This document shows positions 47,509-57,959 of a DNA stretch of 64,000 nt, piece by piece. The stretch's first letter is position 1; every line of letters starts with the position of its first letter. The position numbers and the translations under genes were made by a program. The stretch spans positions 104,776 to 168,775 of the forward strand of contig CAMZHH010000001.1 in the NCBI GenBank assembly GCA_947306745.1, given 5' to 3'. Source of the stretch: an uncultured Candidatus Saccharibacteria bacterium (lineage in GTDB: Bacteria; Patescibacteriota; Saccharimonadia; Saccharimonadales; Saccharimonadaceae). The notes under the pieces were generated by a model. The model saw only the letters and a list, made by a program, of their open reading frames with translations. It searched no databases and was not told the DNA's origin.

Positions 47509-48236
47509 TGCTCGAAACTATTACGATATTTGATGACGATCAGACTGCGCCAAAAAGAGCGCAGTCGCATCGCATCACCGATATCAAGCAGGCCGTTCGT
47601 GATCAAAATCGCGTCAATATTTATCTTGACGATAAGTTTTTCTGTTCGCTGGATATTTCTCAAGTCGTAGACCTCCATCTTAAAATCGGCAAAGAATTAT
47701 CTGATGATGAACGCGCCGAGTTGAAACGCGCTTCGGAATTTGGCAAGTTTTATCAGCGGGCGCTTGAATATGCCTTAATGCGTCCGCGCTCTATGAAAGA
47801 GATTCGTGATTATCTCAATCGAAAGACGCTTAGCCGCAAAGTACGAGTTAAAAATCGCAAAACTGGCGAATATCAAACTAAAGAAAAGCAGGGCTATGAT
47901 AAGTCTCTCGTACCACTCGTGTTAGCGCGTCTTGATGAGCGTGGCTATGTAAACGACCGTCGTTTTGCCGAGCTTTGGGTTGAAAATCGCAACGTCGCCA
48001 AGGGTACGAGCGTTAAGAAACTCCGCAATGAATTAATGCAGAAGGGAATTAGTAATCAGATTATCGATGAAGTTCTCGAACATGGTGCGCGTAGTGATGA
48101 AGATGAGCTACAAAAAATCATCGCTCGTAAAGCTAATCGCTATCCGGACCAACAAAAATTTATCCAATATTTAGTGCGTCAGGGTTTTAACTATTCAGAC
48201 GTAGTCGATGCGCTCTCGTCGTCGGATTGCTCGTAA
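47508..48236 (+). CDS. recX: Regulatory protein RecX
   Basis: Follows recA; RecX repeats ALEYALMRPRSMKEIRDYL... Confidence 0.85.
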   Translation: MLETITIFDDDQTAPKRAQSHRITDIKQAVRDQNRVNIYLDDKFFCSLDISQVVDLHLKIGKELSDDERAELKRASEFGKFYQRALEYALMRPRSMKEIRDYLNRKTLSRKVRVKNRKTGEYQTKEKQGYDKSLVPLVLARLDERGYVNDRRFAELWVENRNVAKGTSVKKLRNELMQKGISNQIIDEVLEHGARSDEDELQKIIARKANRYPDQQKFIQYLVRQGFNYSDVVDALSSSDCS

Positions 48237-48823
48237 GCTGGTTTGCGGAATGGGTTAACGAAATCTGGCTTAAATTCTTCTGGCTCAGTTTTTTCGTTTT
48301 TCTTTTTTACCTTAACTTCTTCTTTGTCGTGCTTTATCGTCACCTTGAAGTCGTCGATCTCGATGATTTGTGAACGATTAATTGTAAGCTGCGGATCATT
48401 AATCGACGCAAATACTGGGCGCTGAACAATTAATTGGTAAATCGAGAAACTCTGTGAGTCGAAAGTGTAATCAACAATCTTGCCTAATTTTTTGCCACCT
48501 TGCGTAACAACCTTTAAACCAATTAGGTTAAAATTCAAACTCATCACTTCATCGAGGTGAATAATATCTTCGCGGTTAACTAGGCGGTCGATAGAATCAA
48601 TGATCATGCCACCTTGGCTAATCTCGCGTACGTCGTCGGAAATCAAAATGTTGCCCACTTCGGGATCACGCAATAATGGTCCGTCCAAGGTATAAGCGAT
48701 AATTCGCAAATCTTCTGGGTCTATGATGGCTTGTCGCGTGACTGCGATTTGATCGCCCACATGTAGGCTCAAGATTGGTGTATTAATCATTTTTGAGCCA
48801 ATCACTAGCATTTTTCTTTCCAC
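48191..48823 (-). CDS. PRC-barrel-like protein
   Basis: Two PRC-like segments (LVIGSKMINTPILSLHVGDQI...; GLKVVTQGGKKLGKIVDYTFD). Confidence 0.7.
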   Translation of the reverse strand: MERKMLVIGSKMINTPILSLHVGDQIAVTRQAIIDPEDLRIIAYTLDGPLLRDPEVGNILISDDVREISQGGMIIDSIDRLVNREDIIHLDEVMSLNFNLIGLKVVTQGGKKLGKIVDYTFDSQSFSIYQLIVQRPVFASINDPQLTINRSQIIEIDDFKVTIKHDKEEVKVKKKNEKTEPEEFKPDFVNPFRKPAYEQSDDESASTTSE

Positions 48824-48849
48824 TCCTTTTACTAGTATAATTGTATCAC

Positions 48850-49668
48850 ATGAAAAAAATCCTAGCGGTATCCGGCGGAATCGATTCCGTCGTCATGCTG
48901 CATATGCTACACGAAGATTCAAATGTAGTGGTGGCGCATTTTGATCATGGCATTCGGCCCAATTCCGCCGAGGATTGTCTTTTTGTGGAGCGCCTAGCAA
49001 AAGAGTACGACCTGCCGTTCTACTCTAGTCGCGCCAATCTTGGCGTGAACTGTTCGGAAGAGCATGCTCGCACGATGCGCTACGCTTTTTTGAGGAATCT
49101 AGCTAACCAACTGAATGGAGACATCTATACCGCCCACCATCGAGACGACCTAGTCGAAACGATGGCGATTAATGTCTTACGTGGCACGGGTTGGCGGGGA
49201 ATTGCACCGTTCTGGAATGACGATATTAAACACCCGCTTTTAAAATACACAAAAGCGGATATATATCGTTATGCCACGGAAAATAATCTTACTTTTCGTC
49301 AGGACCAAACAAATACCGAAGATGCTTATCTACGCAATCGTGTGCGCGAAGCTCTCACTTCTGCGCAGCGCGCTGGGCTCTATGAAATCTACCAAAAACA
49401 GCTACCAATTCGGCGCGAAATTGAAGCTATCTTATCTCAAATCGAGGTTAGTAATCAGTATTCTAAAGATCTAACCGAGCTAGAGATACTGCGCCAGATT
49501 TTGAAGAACCATAACATTAATCTTACGCGTCCCCAACTTGAACGCGCGATGTCTGCAATTCAAACTTATGCGCCAGGGAAACGCTTTTCGCTTGATAAAA
49601 CGCATTTTCTCAACATTAAGCGCTACTATTTTTCAATCGAGGACTCCACCTCTGTTAAAATTGTCTAA
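48850..49668 (+). CDS. tilS: tRNA(Ile)-lysidine synthase
   Basis: LAVSGGIDSVVMLHML PP-loop. Confidence 0.9.
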   Translation: MKKILAVSGGIDSVVMLHMLHEDSNVVVAHFDHGIRPNSAEDCLFVERLAKEYDLPFYSSRANLGVNCSEEHARTMRYAFLRNLANQLNGDIYTAHHRDDLVETMAINVLRGTGWRGIAPFWNDDIKHPLLKYTKADIYRYATENNLTFRQDQTNTEDAYLRNRVREALTSAQRAGLYEIYQKQLPIRREIEAILSQIEVSNQYSKDLTELEILRQILKNHNINLTRPQLERAMSAIQTYAPGKRFSLDKTHFLNIKRYYFSIEDSTSVKIV

Positions 49669-49697
49669 TACTATCTATTATGTTAAAATTTAAGGGC

Positions 49698-50912
49698 ATG
49701 AAATTTCGTCATACGAAAGATAATCTGCCTATTATTGTGCTAGCTGTGACTATTGTCTGTCTGCTTTTTGGTATCGTTACTAAACAGACTGGTATTTTCG
49801 CCAGTGCTGTTTCTAGTGATAGTAATGGTAATCCTATATCGGTCTCTGAGCATTACATCACGATTTATGACGGTGACCAAAAGACTACCTTTCGCAGTAA
49901 TGCAACCACTGTAGGTGATGCGCTTGATCGCGCCAAGATTTCTATTAATGATGGCGATATTGTTGAACCAGAGCTCGAAGAAGTTATTAGTGAAGAGAAT
50001 TACAACATTAATATTTATCGCGCTCGTCAGGCTATGGTTTTAGACGGTCAGACGTTGAAATATGTAAAAACTGCTTCAACCGATCCAATTAAGGTTGCTG
50101 AAGCGGCCGGCGTAAAGATTCTTGAGGCCGATATTGTGAATGTCGAGCCGTATAATAACTTGCTTGAGAGTGGTATGACGTCGGTATTTAAAGTCTACCG
50201 TGCCAAAACAATTAAATTTAATTTCTATGGCAAGAATGTCGAGGTTCGCACGCAGGCTAAAACCGTCGGCGATTTCCTAACCGAGCATAATATCGATTGT
50301 AATCCGGACGTAAACTGGATATCCGCTTCGGCGAATACTGCCATTACGGACGGCATCACTCTGAGTGTTTTCCGCCAAGGCAAACAGACCGTTGTAGTGG
50401 ACGAAACGATTAATTTCTCCGAAAAGACTACCTACGATTATGCGCTCGACTATGGTAAGCGTGAGATTACGAAGCCAGGCCAAAATGGCTCTCGCACAGT
50501 CACTTACGAGATTGACATGAAGGATGGAAAAGAGCTCTCGCGCAAGGTTGTCTCAAGCATTGTAACGAAAGAACCAGTTACTCAAGAAGTAAAAATTGGT
50601 ATGAATGTTGTCTTGCCGGCTGGTACGCATGAGGATTGGATGGCCGCCGCGGGCATCTCTCCAAGCGACTATGGTTATGTAAACTTCATTATTGAACGCG
50701 AATCGCATTGGAATCCACTTTCGCGCAACGTTAGCAGCGGTGCTTATGGCCTTTGTCAGGCATTGCCAGGTAAGAAGATGGCTAGTGCTGGCGCCGATTG
50801 GGAAACGAATCCAATCACGCAGCTAAAATGGTGTAATGGTTACGTCTATAGTCATGGTTACGGTAGTTGGCAAGGCGCTTGGGCATTCTGGCAGGAACAT
50901 CATTGGTGGTAA
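49698..50912 (+). CDS. Rpf/YabE-like cell wall protein: DUF348 repeats, G5, C-terminal transglycosylase-like domain
   Basis: TTFRSNATTVGDALDRA repeats; C-terminal FIIERESHWNPLSRNVSSGAYGLCQALPG. Confidence 0.85.
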   Translation: MKFRHTKDNLPIIVLAVTIVCLLFGIVTKQTGIFASAVSSDSNGNPISVSEHYITIYDGDQKTTFRSNATTVGDALDRAKISINDGDIVEPELEEVISEENYNINIYRARQAMVLDGQTLKYVKTASTDPIKVAEAAGVKILEADIVNVEPYNNLLESGMTSVFKVYRAKTIKFNFYGKNVEVRTQAKTVGDFLTEHNIDCNPDVNWISASANTAITDGITLSVFRQGKQTVVVDETINFSEKTTYDYALDYGKREITKPGQNGSRTVTYEIDMKDGKELSRKVVSSIVTKEPVTQEVKIGMNVVLPAGTHEDWMAAAGISPSDYGYVNFIIERESHWNPLSRNVSSGAYGLCQALPGKKMASAGADWETNPITQLKWCNGYVYSHGYGSWQGAWAFWQEHHWW

Positions 50913-50915
50913 AAT

Positions 50916-51692
50916 ATGGCATTACAAAATAAGAAATCACTTGGCCAGAACTGGCTCAAAGATCGCGATATTTTAATTGATATTGCCGATATGGCGAGCG
51001 TTGATGGAGTTTCTGAAGTACTCGAAATTGGCCCAGGCCTTGGCACGCTCACGTCGGCGTTATTCAAGTTTTTCGACAAGGTTACAGCTGTTGAGATTGA
51101 TGATAAGCTTGCCGCTAACTTGCCGAAATCTTTCCCAGGCAAAAATCTTGAAGTTATCCATGGCGATATTTTGGATTTGGATTTAAATACATTAAACCTT
51201 CCAGAGAGATACGTCGTCGCGGGCAACATTCCATACTACATTACGTCATTAATTATTCAGAAATTCATTCAAGCTGAGCACCGCCCAGAGAAAATCGTCC
51301 TTTTAATGCAGAAAGAAGTTGCTGAACGTCTCGCGGCTGAACCTGGCGATTATTCTATTCTTGGTCTCTCGGCGCAAATCTACGCAAAGGTAACGCTCGG
51401 CCAAGTCGTGAAGCGCGAATTCTTTACGCCGTCACCAAAAGTTGACAGTCAGGTTGTGATGCTCGAGCCACTCGCTACGCCGCGCGCCACCGAGTCGACC
51501 ATTGCTTTGATTAAACTTGGCTTTATTGCCCCGCGCAAAAAATTACTCACCAATCTTACAATTGGTTTGAAATTGCCAAGAGAAGACTTGCAATCTTATT
51601 TTGCGGAATTGAACTTATCTGAGAATACTCGCCCTGCTGACTTATCTATCGAGCAGTGGTGCGCCCTTGAAAAACTCGTGCATAAGCATTAA
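50916..51692 (+). CDS. rsmA: 16S rRNA adenine dimethyltransferase KsgA/RsmA
   Basis: KSLGQNWLKD, EIGPGLGTLT, GNIPYYIT. Confidence 0.95.
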   Translation: MALQNKKSLGQNWLKDRDILIDIADMASVDGVSEVLEIGPGLGTLTSALFKFFDKVTAVEIDDKLAANLPKSFPGKNLEVIHGDILDLDLNTLNLPERYVVAGNIPYYITSLIIQKFIQAEHRPEKIVLLMQKEVAERLAAEPGDYSILGLSAQIYAKVTLGQVVKREFFTPSPKVDSQVVMLEPLATPRATESTIALIKLGFIAPRKKLLTNLTIGLKLPREDLQSYFAELNLSENTRPADLSIEQWCALEKLVHKH

Positions 51693-51739
51693 AATAAACA
51701 TAAGCTTATATCGATATAAAACAAGGGAGAATTTTTTAA

Positions 51740-52624
51740 ATGGATGCAGCATCGCAACCGACCGGTTCGGGAAAACCAGAATTAGATATGGACGCAATTA
51801 ATGCGGCTGTTAACGCTACTGCAGGCGTTGATGCTAGCGTTCAGGGTACTTTTGATGTTAACGATATTAGTCTAGATAACACCCCAACCACCGCCGCCGA
51901 GCTTGAGCAACAAATGAAGCAAAATCCGGAAATGTCCTTGGCTGGCACCGTGATTGATAAAACCGTCTCTACTGAAGACGCCGTGAAGGCTCCAACGGTT
52001 AAATTGTCAGCTGATGTAGCTACAACTACGCCACAAGATCCATCTATTATCGCCGACAGCGCAGAGGCTGCGCCAGCAGAGGCAACTACTGAAGCTCCAA
52101 CTGAAACTCCAGCCGAAGCAGCTCCGTCCGCTCCAGAAATAGCCGCTCGGCCAGAGGCAGTAAAGGCTGAAGCCTCCTTCGTGGGTGGCGATCTTCAAAA
52201 TGATGAAGAATCCGCTGAAGCTCCTGCCGAAGGCGCTCCAGATGATACGACTATTAATTATTCTGATCCAGTAGATAATTTTGAAAAAGACGATGGCGGC
52301 GAAGCAATTCCTGACACTCCTACTGTTGAAGAGCTCAAAGCTGAATCTGAAGCCGAAAAAGCAGAGGAGACTAAAGTCGATGAAGCTCCAGCTGCTACTC
52401 CAGAAGCAAAGAAAGACGAAAAAGAAGACAAGAAAAAAGGCAAGAAGGGCAAAGAAGACAAAAATGCCCCACAGATGCCTTCTAATGGCATGTTGCCAAA
52501 AGAGAAAATTAGTCCATTCGCCGAAGGCGGCCTCTTCCGCAGTAATGGTTTTATCGGCGTTGCTGTAGTATTGGGTGTCCTAGTTATTCTCGGCATCGTT
52601 ATCGCAGTTGCATTGTTCAGTTAG
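51740..52624 (+). CDS. Acidic Ala/Glu/Pro-rich protein with C-terminal TM, hypothetical
   Basis: Low-complexity ORF, KKGKKGK segment, C-terminal TM. Confidence 0.65.
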   Translation: MDAASQPTGSGKPELDMDAINAAVNATAGVDASVQGTFDVNDISLDNTPTTAAELEQQMKQNPEMSLAGTVIDKTVSTEDAVKAPTVKLSADVATTTPQDPSIIADSAEAAPAEATTEAPTETPAEAAPSAPEIAARPEAVKAEASFVGGDLQNDEESAEAPAEGAPDDTTINYSDPVDNFEKDDGGEAIPDTPTVEELKAESEAEKAEETKVDEAPAATPEAKKDEKEDKKKGKKGKEDKNAPQMPSNGMLPKEKISPFAEGGLFRSNGFIGVAVVLGVLVILGIVIAVALFS

Positions 52625-52661
52625 TTCGCCATTATCTGTAAAAGATGTTAAAATATGATTC

Positions 52662-54071
52662 ATGAAAGAATCATATATCACTACAGCTATCCCATATGTC
52701 AACGGTAATCCGCACCTTGGACATGTGATGGACTATCTTCTTGCGGACACGCTGCGTCGCTATATGATGTCTAAGGGCGTTACGGTTCGCCTTCAAGCGG
52801 GCACCGATGAGCATGGCAACAAAATTTACAAGAAGGCCGCCGAGGCTGGCATCGCTACGCAAGATTTTGTCGACCAAAATGCCACTCGTTTTCAAGAATT
52901 CATCCATTCACTCGGTGTAGAATACACAGATTTTATTCGCACTACCAATCCCGACCATGAGCGTCGTTGTCAGGAGATTTGGAAGAAGCTTAGCGATCAT
53001 ATCTACAAAGATAAATATGAAGGCTGGTACTGTGAAGGCTGCGAAAACTTCGTTACCGATACCGAACATGACGACAATGATGGTATTTGTCCGGATCATA
53101 AGAAACCATACATCAAACTTAGTGAAGAGAACTATTATCTTCGCATTTCCGACTTCAAAGATGAGATTCGCTCCAGAATTGAGTCTGACGAACTAAAAAT
53201 TACTCCAGCTTTCCGTAAAAAGGAATTCCTTAACTTGCTCAAGAATATGCCAGATGTCTCCATCTCGCGCCCAAAGAGCCAGGTTGCTTGGGGTATTCCT
53301 GTTCCGGGCGACGAAGATCAGGTCATGTATGTCTGGATCGATGCCTTAGCGAACTATATTACCGTACTTGGTTATCCAGATAACGACATTTCTGATTTCT
53401 GGCCGGCTCATACGCAAATTGTAGGTAAAGATATTTTGCGTTTTCATGCCGGTATTTGGCCAGCCATTTTGCTCGGCCTTGGGCTTCCGCTGCCAAAGAA
53501 CTTACTTGCGCATGGCTTTATTACCGTAAATGGCGAGAAGATGTCGAAATCTATTGGCAACGTAGTCGACCCAATCGAGATTCTCGACAAGCATGGCCTT
53601 GTGCCGCTTCGCTATTACTTCTTGCGTCACGCCTCCACGACTGATGATTCCGACTTTACTTGGGATAAGTATGAAGCTTCTTATAACGAGCTCGCTAATG
53701 ATCTCGGTAACCTCGTCCAGCGCCTTGCTACGCTTTGTAAGAAAAATGAAATTGCCGGCCGCAAGGTTATTCATCGCGATGAGCCTGACTTTGATGCGAA
53801 GATGGATGTTTACGAATTCAATTTCGCCTTCGATTTGCTCTGGAAGCAGATTGGCGATCTAAACAAACGCATTGATGCCGAAAAGCCATGGGCGCTTGCT
53901 AAAACCGAGCCAGAGAAGGCTAAGGAAGTGCTTGCTAGCTTAGTTGACGAATTGCTTACAATTAATGAGCGTCTTGCAATCTTTATTCCAAGCACCGCTA
54001 AGCAAATTGAAGAAATCTTCACGAGTGAGGCAATCCAACCTCCAGCCACGCCACTCTTCCCGAAGAATTAA
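52662..54071 (+). CDS. metG: Methionyl-tRNA synthetase
   Basis: TTAIPYVNGNPHLGH; KMSKS. Confidence 0.96.
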   Translation: MKESYITTAIPYVNGNPHLGHVMDYLLADTLRRYMMSKGVTVRLQAGTDEHGNKIYKKAAEAGIATQDFVDQNATRFQEFIHSLGVEYTDFIRTTNPDHERRCQEIWKKLSDHIYKDKYEGWYCEGCENFVTDTEHDDNDGICPDHKKPYIKLSEENYYLRISDFKDEIRSRIESDELKITPAFRKKEFLNLLKNMPDVSISRPKSQVAWGIPVPGDEDQVMYVWIDALANYITVLGYPDNDISDFWPAHTQIVGKDILRFHAGIWPAILLGLGLPLPKNLLAHGFITVNGEKMSKSIGNVVDPIEILDKHGLVPLRYYFLRHASTTDDSDFTWDKYEASYNELANDLGNLVQRLATLCKKNEIAGRKVIHRDEPDFDAKMDVYEFNFAFDLLWKQIGDLNKRIDAEKPWALAKTEPEKAKEVLASLVDELLTINERLAIFIPSTAKQIEEIFTSEAIQPPATPLFPKN

Positions 54072-54098
54072 AAAAGTAGGCCCGCAGGCCTACTTTTT
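54071..54098. terminator. Bidirectional intrinsic terminator
   Basis: AAAAAGTAGGCC CGCA GGCCTACTTTTT. Confidence 0.9.
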
Positions 54099-54110
54099 GT
54101 GCGTCATGTT

Positions 54111-56021
54111 TTATTTAAGCCAGTACTGCTTGCCGCTCAGAATGTCGTAAGTGAGCAATTCGTAGTCGCGCATTGTTTCGATATCGTTCAGTTCGCGGCC
54201 TTGTAGATAGTTTGGCGTAAGAATTGGCTCAGCGGCGCAAACTTTATCGACAAGATAGTAGAGGGAAGACTTCTGCCAGTTCAAGATATTTTGCATCGTA
54301 TTAGCCATGCAGTTTGGTGTAGTGGTTGGCAGATTTTTCGTTGTAAAACCGGCATCGTAGTTGGCGTAAACGAAGTAAGGCGTGACGCGCGTTAAATCTC
54401 GTTCTTCTTTGTTGCCTTTATCGTTAAGGTTGTCAAATAGACCGGCGGAATGATCGCCAAACCATAATACGACGACCTTTTTATCGAGTTTATCGAGTTC
54501 GTCAATAAACTCGCCGAGATATTCATCGGAAGTATGCAAACTTTGGAAATAAGTTGGAATTTCCCATTCGCGTTGAGCTTTTTCTGAATCCAAATCAAAA
54601 TCGACTTCAAACTCAGTCTCTTCATAAGTGTCACCATTATATGGCGTATGGTTTTGCATAGTAATTAAGCCGATTACTTGGTTATCTTTGCTATCTTTTA
54701 GTACATCGAGCGTTTGCTGATATGCGGATTTGTCGTTAATATATTCCGAATTACCTTCATGTTCCTTGTGGTCCATTTCAAGCTCAGTGATAAATGTGTC
54801 GAAACCCTCATTTGCGAGTGCAATGTTGCGCTTATACATGCCACCATTAAATGGATGAATCGCGGTCGTTGAGTAGCCTTTCGCCTTGAGACTCTGAACA
54901 ATTGACGGGACCGCGCCAGTCTTTGGCAATAGGGCGGTGTAAGGCACTGAATCAATCCAGTAATTCGTAAGACTTGTAAGCGTTTCAAATTCGATGTTAG
55001 CTGTGCCGCCGCCGTAGTCCAAAGAATACATTAAGCCGCTCGGATAATCTTGCATAATGCGATGTAGGTTTGGCGTCACATCTCCCTCATATTTGTAGTA
55101 ATCTTTGAAATTCAAACCCTGAAAACTTGTGGCTGGATCGTAAAATGATTCATTAAGAATTACTACTACGCTCACATCTTCGTCGGCTGGGTTAATACGA
55201 TTAGCATTCTCAGCCTCCGCAATCGCGTCATATTCAGCCTTCAGCTCCTCCATTTTACTTTCGCTGTATTTATCTGGCTCAACTAAACGAAGCTTCTGTA
55301 AGTTATATAAGAAACCTAAAATAAAACCGTTATCGTCGTAATTGCGATTCTGATTCCAGGCCGTAAAATGCGTGCCGAGGAAAGTGTCTTCGTAACGGCT
55401 ACCGTCATTATGACGCACGAAATCGGTGCCAAAGAAAAATGCCAATCCTGCCATGGCGACGATCATCATGCGTGTACCAATCATATTGCGCTTCGTCCAA
55501 CTCGGACTCTTTGTTTGATAGTGTAAGTGTAGCTTTTTTGCGAGAGCAATTTCGAAAGCGACGGTTAGCGCGGCGATTAGAATTATAGCAATCACCATGC
55601 GCACAATCGACCATACGTCGACGAATTTTGTGAGCGTGGCCGCCTGCGAGGCGAGCTGAAAATCTTCTGGCAATAATGGGAAGCCACGTGAATTGTATTT
55701 ATTGATGTGGATGTAAGTCAGGATAATTATTAAAGACCACATCGTACTAAATGCGACGCCTGGACGACCAATTAAACCCCATAGGAAAACCAGTAACAAA
55801 AACATTAATAATGCATTGAAGTAAAATGGCGTCGGACTGCCAAAGAAAAAGCTCCAAACGCGCGTAAAGTCATTCAAGAAATAACGGTATTCTAAAAACC
55901 AGGTCAAAAAAATCGCACCAAGTGCCAAAAAAATAATTGAACTAGCCCAGTATTTCTGACGCTCGGATAGCTTCGGTAATTTGCTCGTAAGTTTTTTCCA
56001 GGATTTTTGTAACTTTATCAT
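54111..56021 (-). CDS. LTA synthase-family phosphoglycerol transferase/sulfatase
   Basis: 5 TM + sulfatase fold (VVVILNESFYDP, WFGDHSA). Confidence 0.85.
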   Translation of the reverse strand: MIKLQKSWKKLTSKLPKLSERQKYWASSIIFLALGAIFLTWFLEYRYFLNDFTRVWSFFFGSPTPFYFNALLMFLLLVFLWGLIGRPGVAFSTMWSLIIILTYIHINKYNSRGFPLLPEDFQLASQAATLTKFVDVWSIVRMVIAIILIAALTVAFEIALAKKLHLHYQTKSPSWTKRNMIGTRMMIVAMAGLAFFFGTDFVRHNDGSRYEDTFLGTHFTAWNQNRNYDDNGFILGFLYNLQKLRLVEPDKYSESKMEELKAEYDAIAEAENANRINPADEDVSVVVILNESFYDPATSFQGLNFKDYYKYEGDVTPNLHRIMQDYPSGLMYSLDYGGGTANIEFETLTSLTNYWIDSVPYTALLPKTGAVPSIVQSLKAKGYSTTAIHPFNGGMYKRNIALANEGFDTFITELEMDHKEHEGNSEYINDKSAYQQTLDVLKDSKDNQVIGLITMQNHTPYNGDTYEETEFEVDFDLDSEKAQREWEIPTYFQSLHTSDEYLGEFIDELDKLDKKVVVLWFGDHSAGLFDNLNDKGNKEERDLTRVTPYFVYANYDAGFTTKNLPTTTPNCMANTMQNILNWQKSSLYYLVDKVCAAEPILTPNYLQGRELNDIETMRDYELLTYDILSGKQYWLK

Positions 56022-56097
56022 TAACTAATTGTAGCATAAATAACAGGGGAACGAGCTTATGCTTTCATGATTTCAGGATGACTGTTATGTTCGATGC

Positions 56098-57561
56098 ATG
56101 ATTAGGTATCGTCACATTCAATCACGCAAAATTCACATTTCTTTTTTGCCGCTCGGGGCCTGTATTGGTTTTATCGTGGGCGCTTTGTTAAGCATTGTCC
56201 TTGCCTGGATTTTGTCCTGACGTTGGTTAATCTTAGCTGGATTGAGCCTTGTGCTAGCAATTGTTTTAAAAAGTTATGGACGTATTCTTTTTGCCATACT
56301 GGCCAGCTTACTTTTTGGCGCCGTGCGAGTATCGTGGCAAAATAGCGACTTACGTATCGTTCAAGCATATTATAATCGCTCAATTATTATCTCCGGCATC
56401 GTAACGAATTCACCAGAAAATAAAGAAAAAGACCTCCGTTTTGCAATCGAGACCATATCCTTTAATTATAGCACAAACACTGTAAAAAGTCAAGTATATG
56501 TCATGCTTCCGACAGGGGCAGATTATAATTTCACCCGTTCCGACCGTGTAGTTTTAAAGGGTATCCTAAAGGAAGGTTTTGGCGCCTATGCAGGATTTTT
56601 ATATAGGCCGCAATTATTATCGATTCATAAACCGGATCCGCCAGATTTTGCTTGAAGTGTAAGAGAATGGCTTAGTGCTCGAGTAGCAAATTCAATAAAT
56701 ACCGACGAGGCTGGTTTAGGCCTGGGTTATTTATTTGGCGACAAAGCTCTGTTTTCGAACGATTTAGATGCGCAAATCAAAACTGTTGGTCTTTCGCATC
56801 TCGTCGTCACGTCTGGTTTTCATCTAGGCATTATCGTTGCCGGCGCGCGCAAAATATTTGGTAAAATCTCTCGCTTTATGTCACTCGCTGGCTCAATCGC
56901 TTTTATGCTAGTTTTCATTGCTATTACGGGGTTTAGTGCTAGTATGGCGCGCGCCGGGCTGGTATCGATGATGTCATTGCTAGCTTGGTATGTTGGGCGC
57001 AAGTTTCATCCGGCTCGACTTATCATCTATGCCGCCACAATTACAATTGCTATTCGTCCAGACTACTTAACGAATATTGGATTCCTACTATCCTTTGCGG
57101 CTTATGCGGGGATTTTGTTTGTAATTCCACTGTTGGATGATTATTTTTATGGTCCATATCCAGTCGCGCGCTTTGCTGCCGCAATTTTTCCATCGCTCGC
57201 CGCGCAATTATTTTGCCTTCCGCTGAATGCATTTTTCTTTGGTCATATTTCATTAATTGGTGTCTTAGCGGGCATCATTTTGTCGCCTACAATTCCACTT
57301 GCGATGCTTGCCACAATTTTTGCACCAGTCGTACCGACTTTTGCCCACTTAATTTTGAGCGCTCATCTATACGTCATTAATTACTTCGCTAGCATCCCGT
57401 GGGGCGCAATTGAAATTGACGCTAATAATCCGCAAATCTTCTGGCTATATATACCAATTGCGCTAACCGTAGGATACTTATATATCCATACGAGACACCG
57501 TTATCGTCCATGCCTCTCCCTGGATAAATCTCCAGATTATGGTAAAATATATACATGTTAA
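56098..57561 (+). CDS. comEC: ComEC/Rec2-family competence protein, single frame with two in-frame TGAs (56218-56220, 56653-56655)
   Basis: ORFs in one frame; LGLGYLFGDKALFSNDL...VGLSHLVVTSGFHLGII...ASMARAGLVSMMSLLAWYVGRK. Confidence 0.8.
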
Positions 57562-57959
57562 TTCACTCCGAGCAGGAGATGCTCGACTTCGGTCAGAAAT
57601 ATGGCAGGACGCATCAGGCGCCTCTTGTTTTGGAGCTAATCGGGGATGTTGGCGCTGGTAAAACTACCTTTGTGCGCGGATTAGCGCAAGGCATCGGCGT
57701 CAAAGAAGCCGTCACCTCGCCATCATTTACCATTTCAAAAGTCTACCAAGGTCAGGATGCCACTTTAGTGCATTATGATTTTTACCGCCTGGCCGATCCG
57801 GGCATTATGGAAGAAGATTTGGCTGAGTCTATTAACGATCCGCAAACCATTACGGTCGTCGAATGGGGGCAGAGCATTCAAAATGTTTTACCGCAAGACC
57901 GCAAAGTTATAGAAATCAAATATATCGATGAAAATACTCGGGAGCTAATCGAGAAATGA
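57555..57959 (+). CDS. tsaE: tRNA t6A biosynthesis ATPase TsaE
   Basis: ELIGDVGAGKTTFVRGLAQGIG. Confidence 0.93.
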   Translation: MLIHSEQEMLDFGQKYGRTHQAPLVLELIGDVGAGKTTFVRGLAQGIGVKEAVTSPSFTISKVYQGQDATLVHYDFYRLADPGIMEEDLAESINDPQTITVVEWGQSIQNVLPQDRKVIEIKYIDENTRELIEK

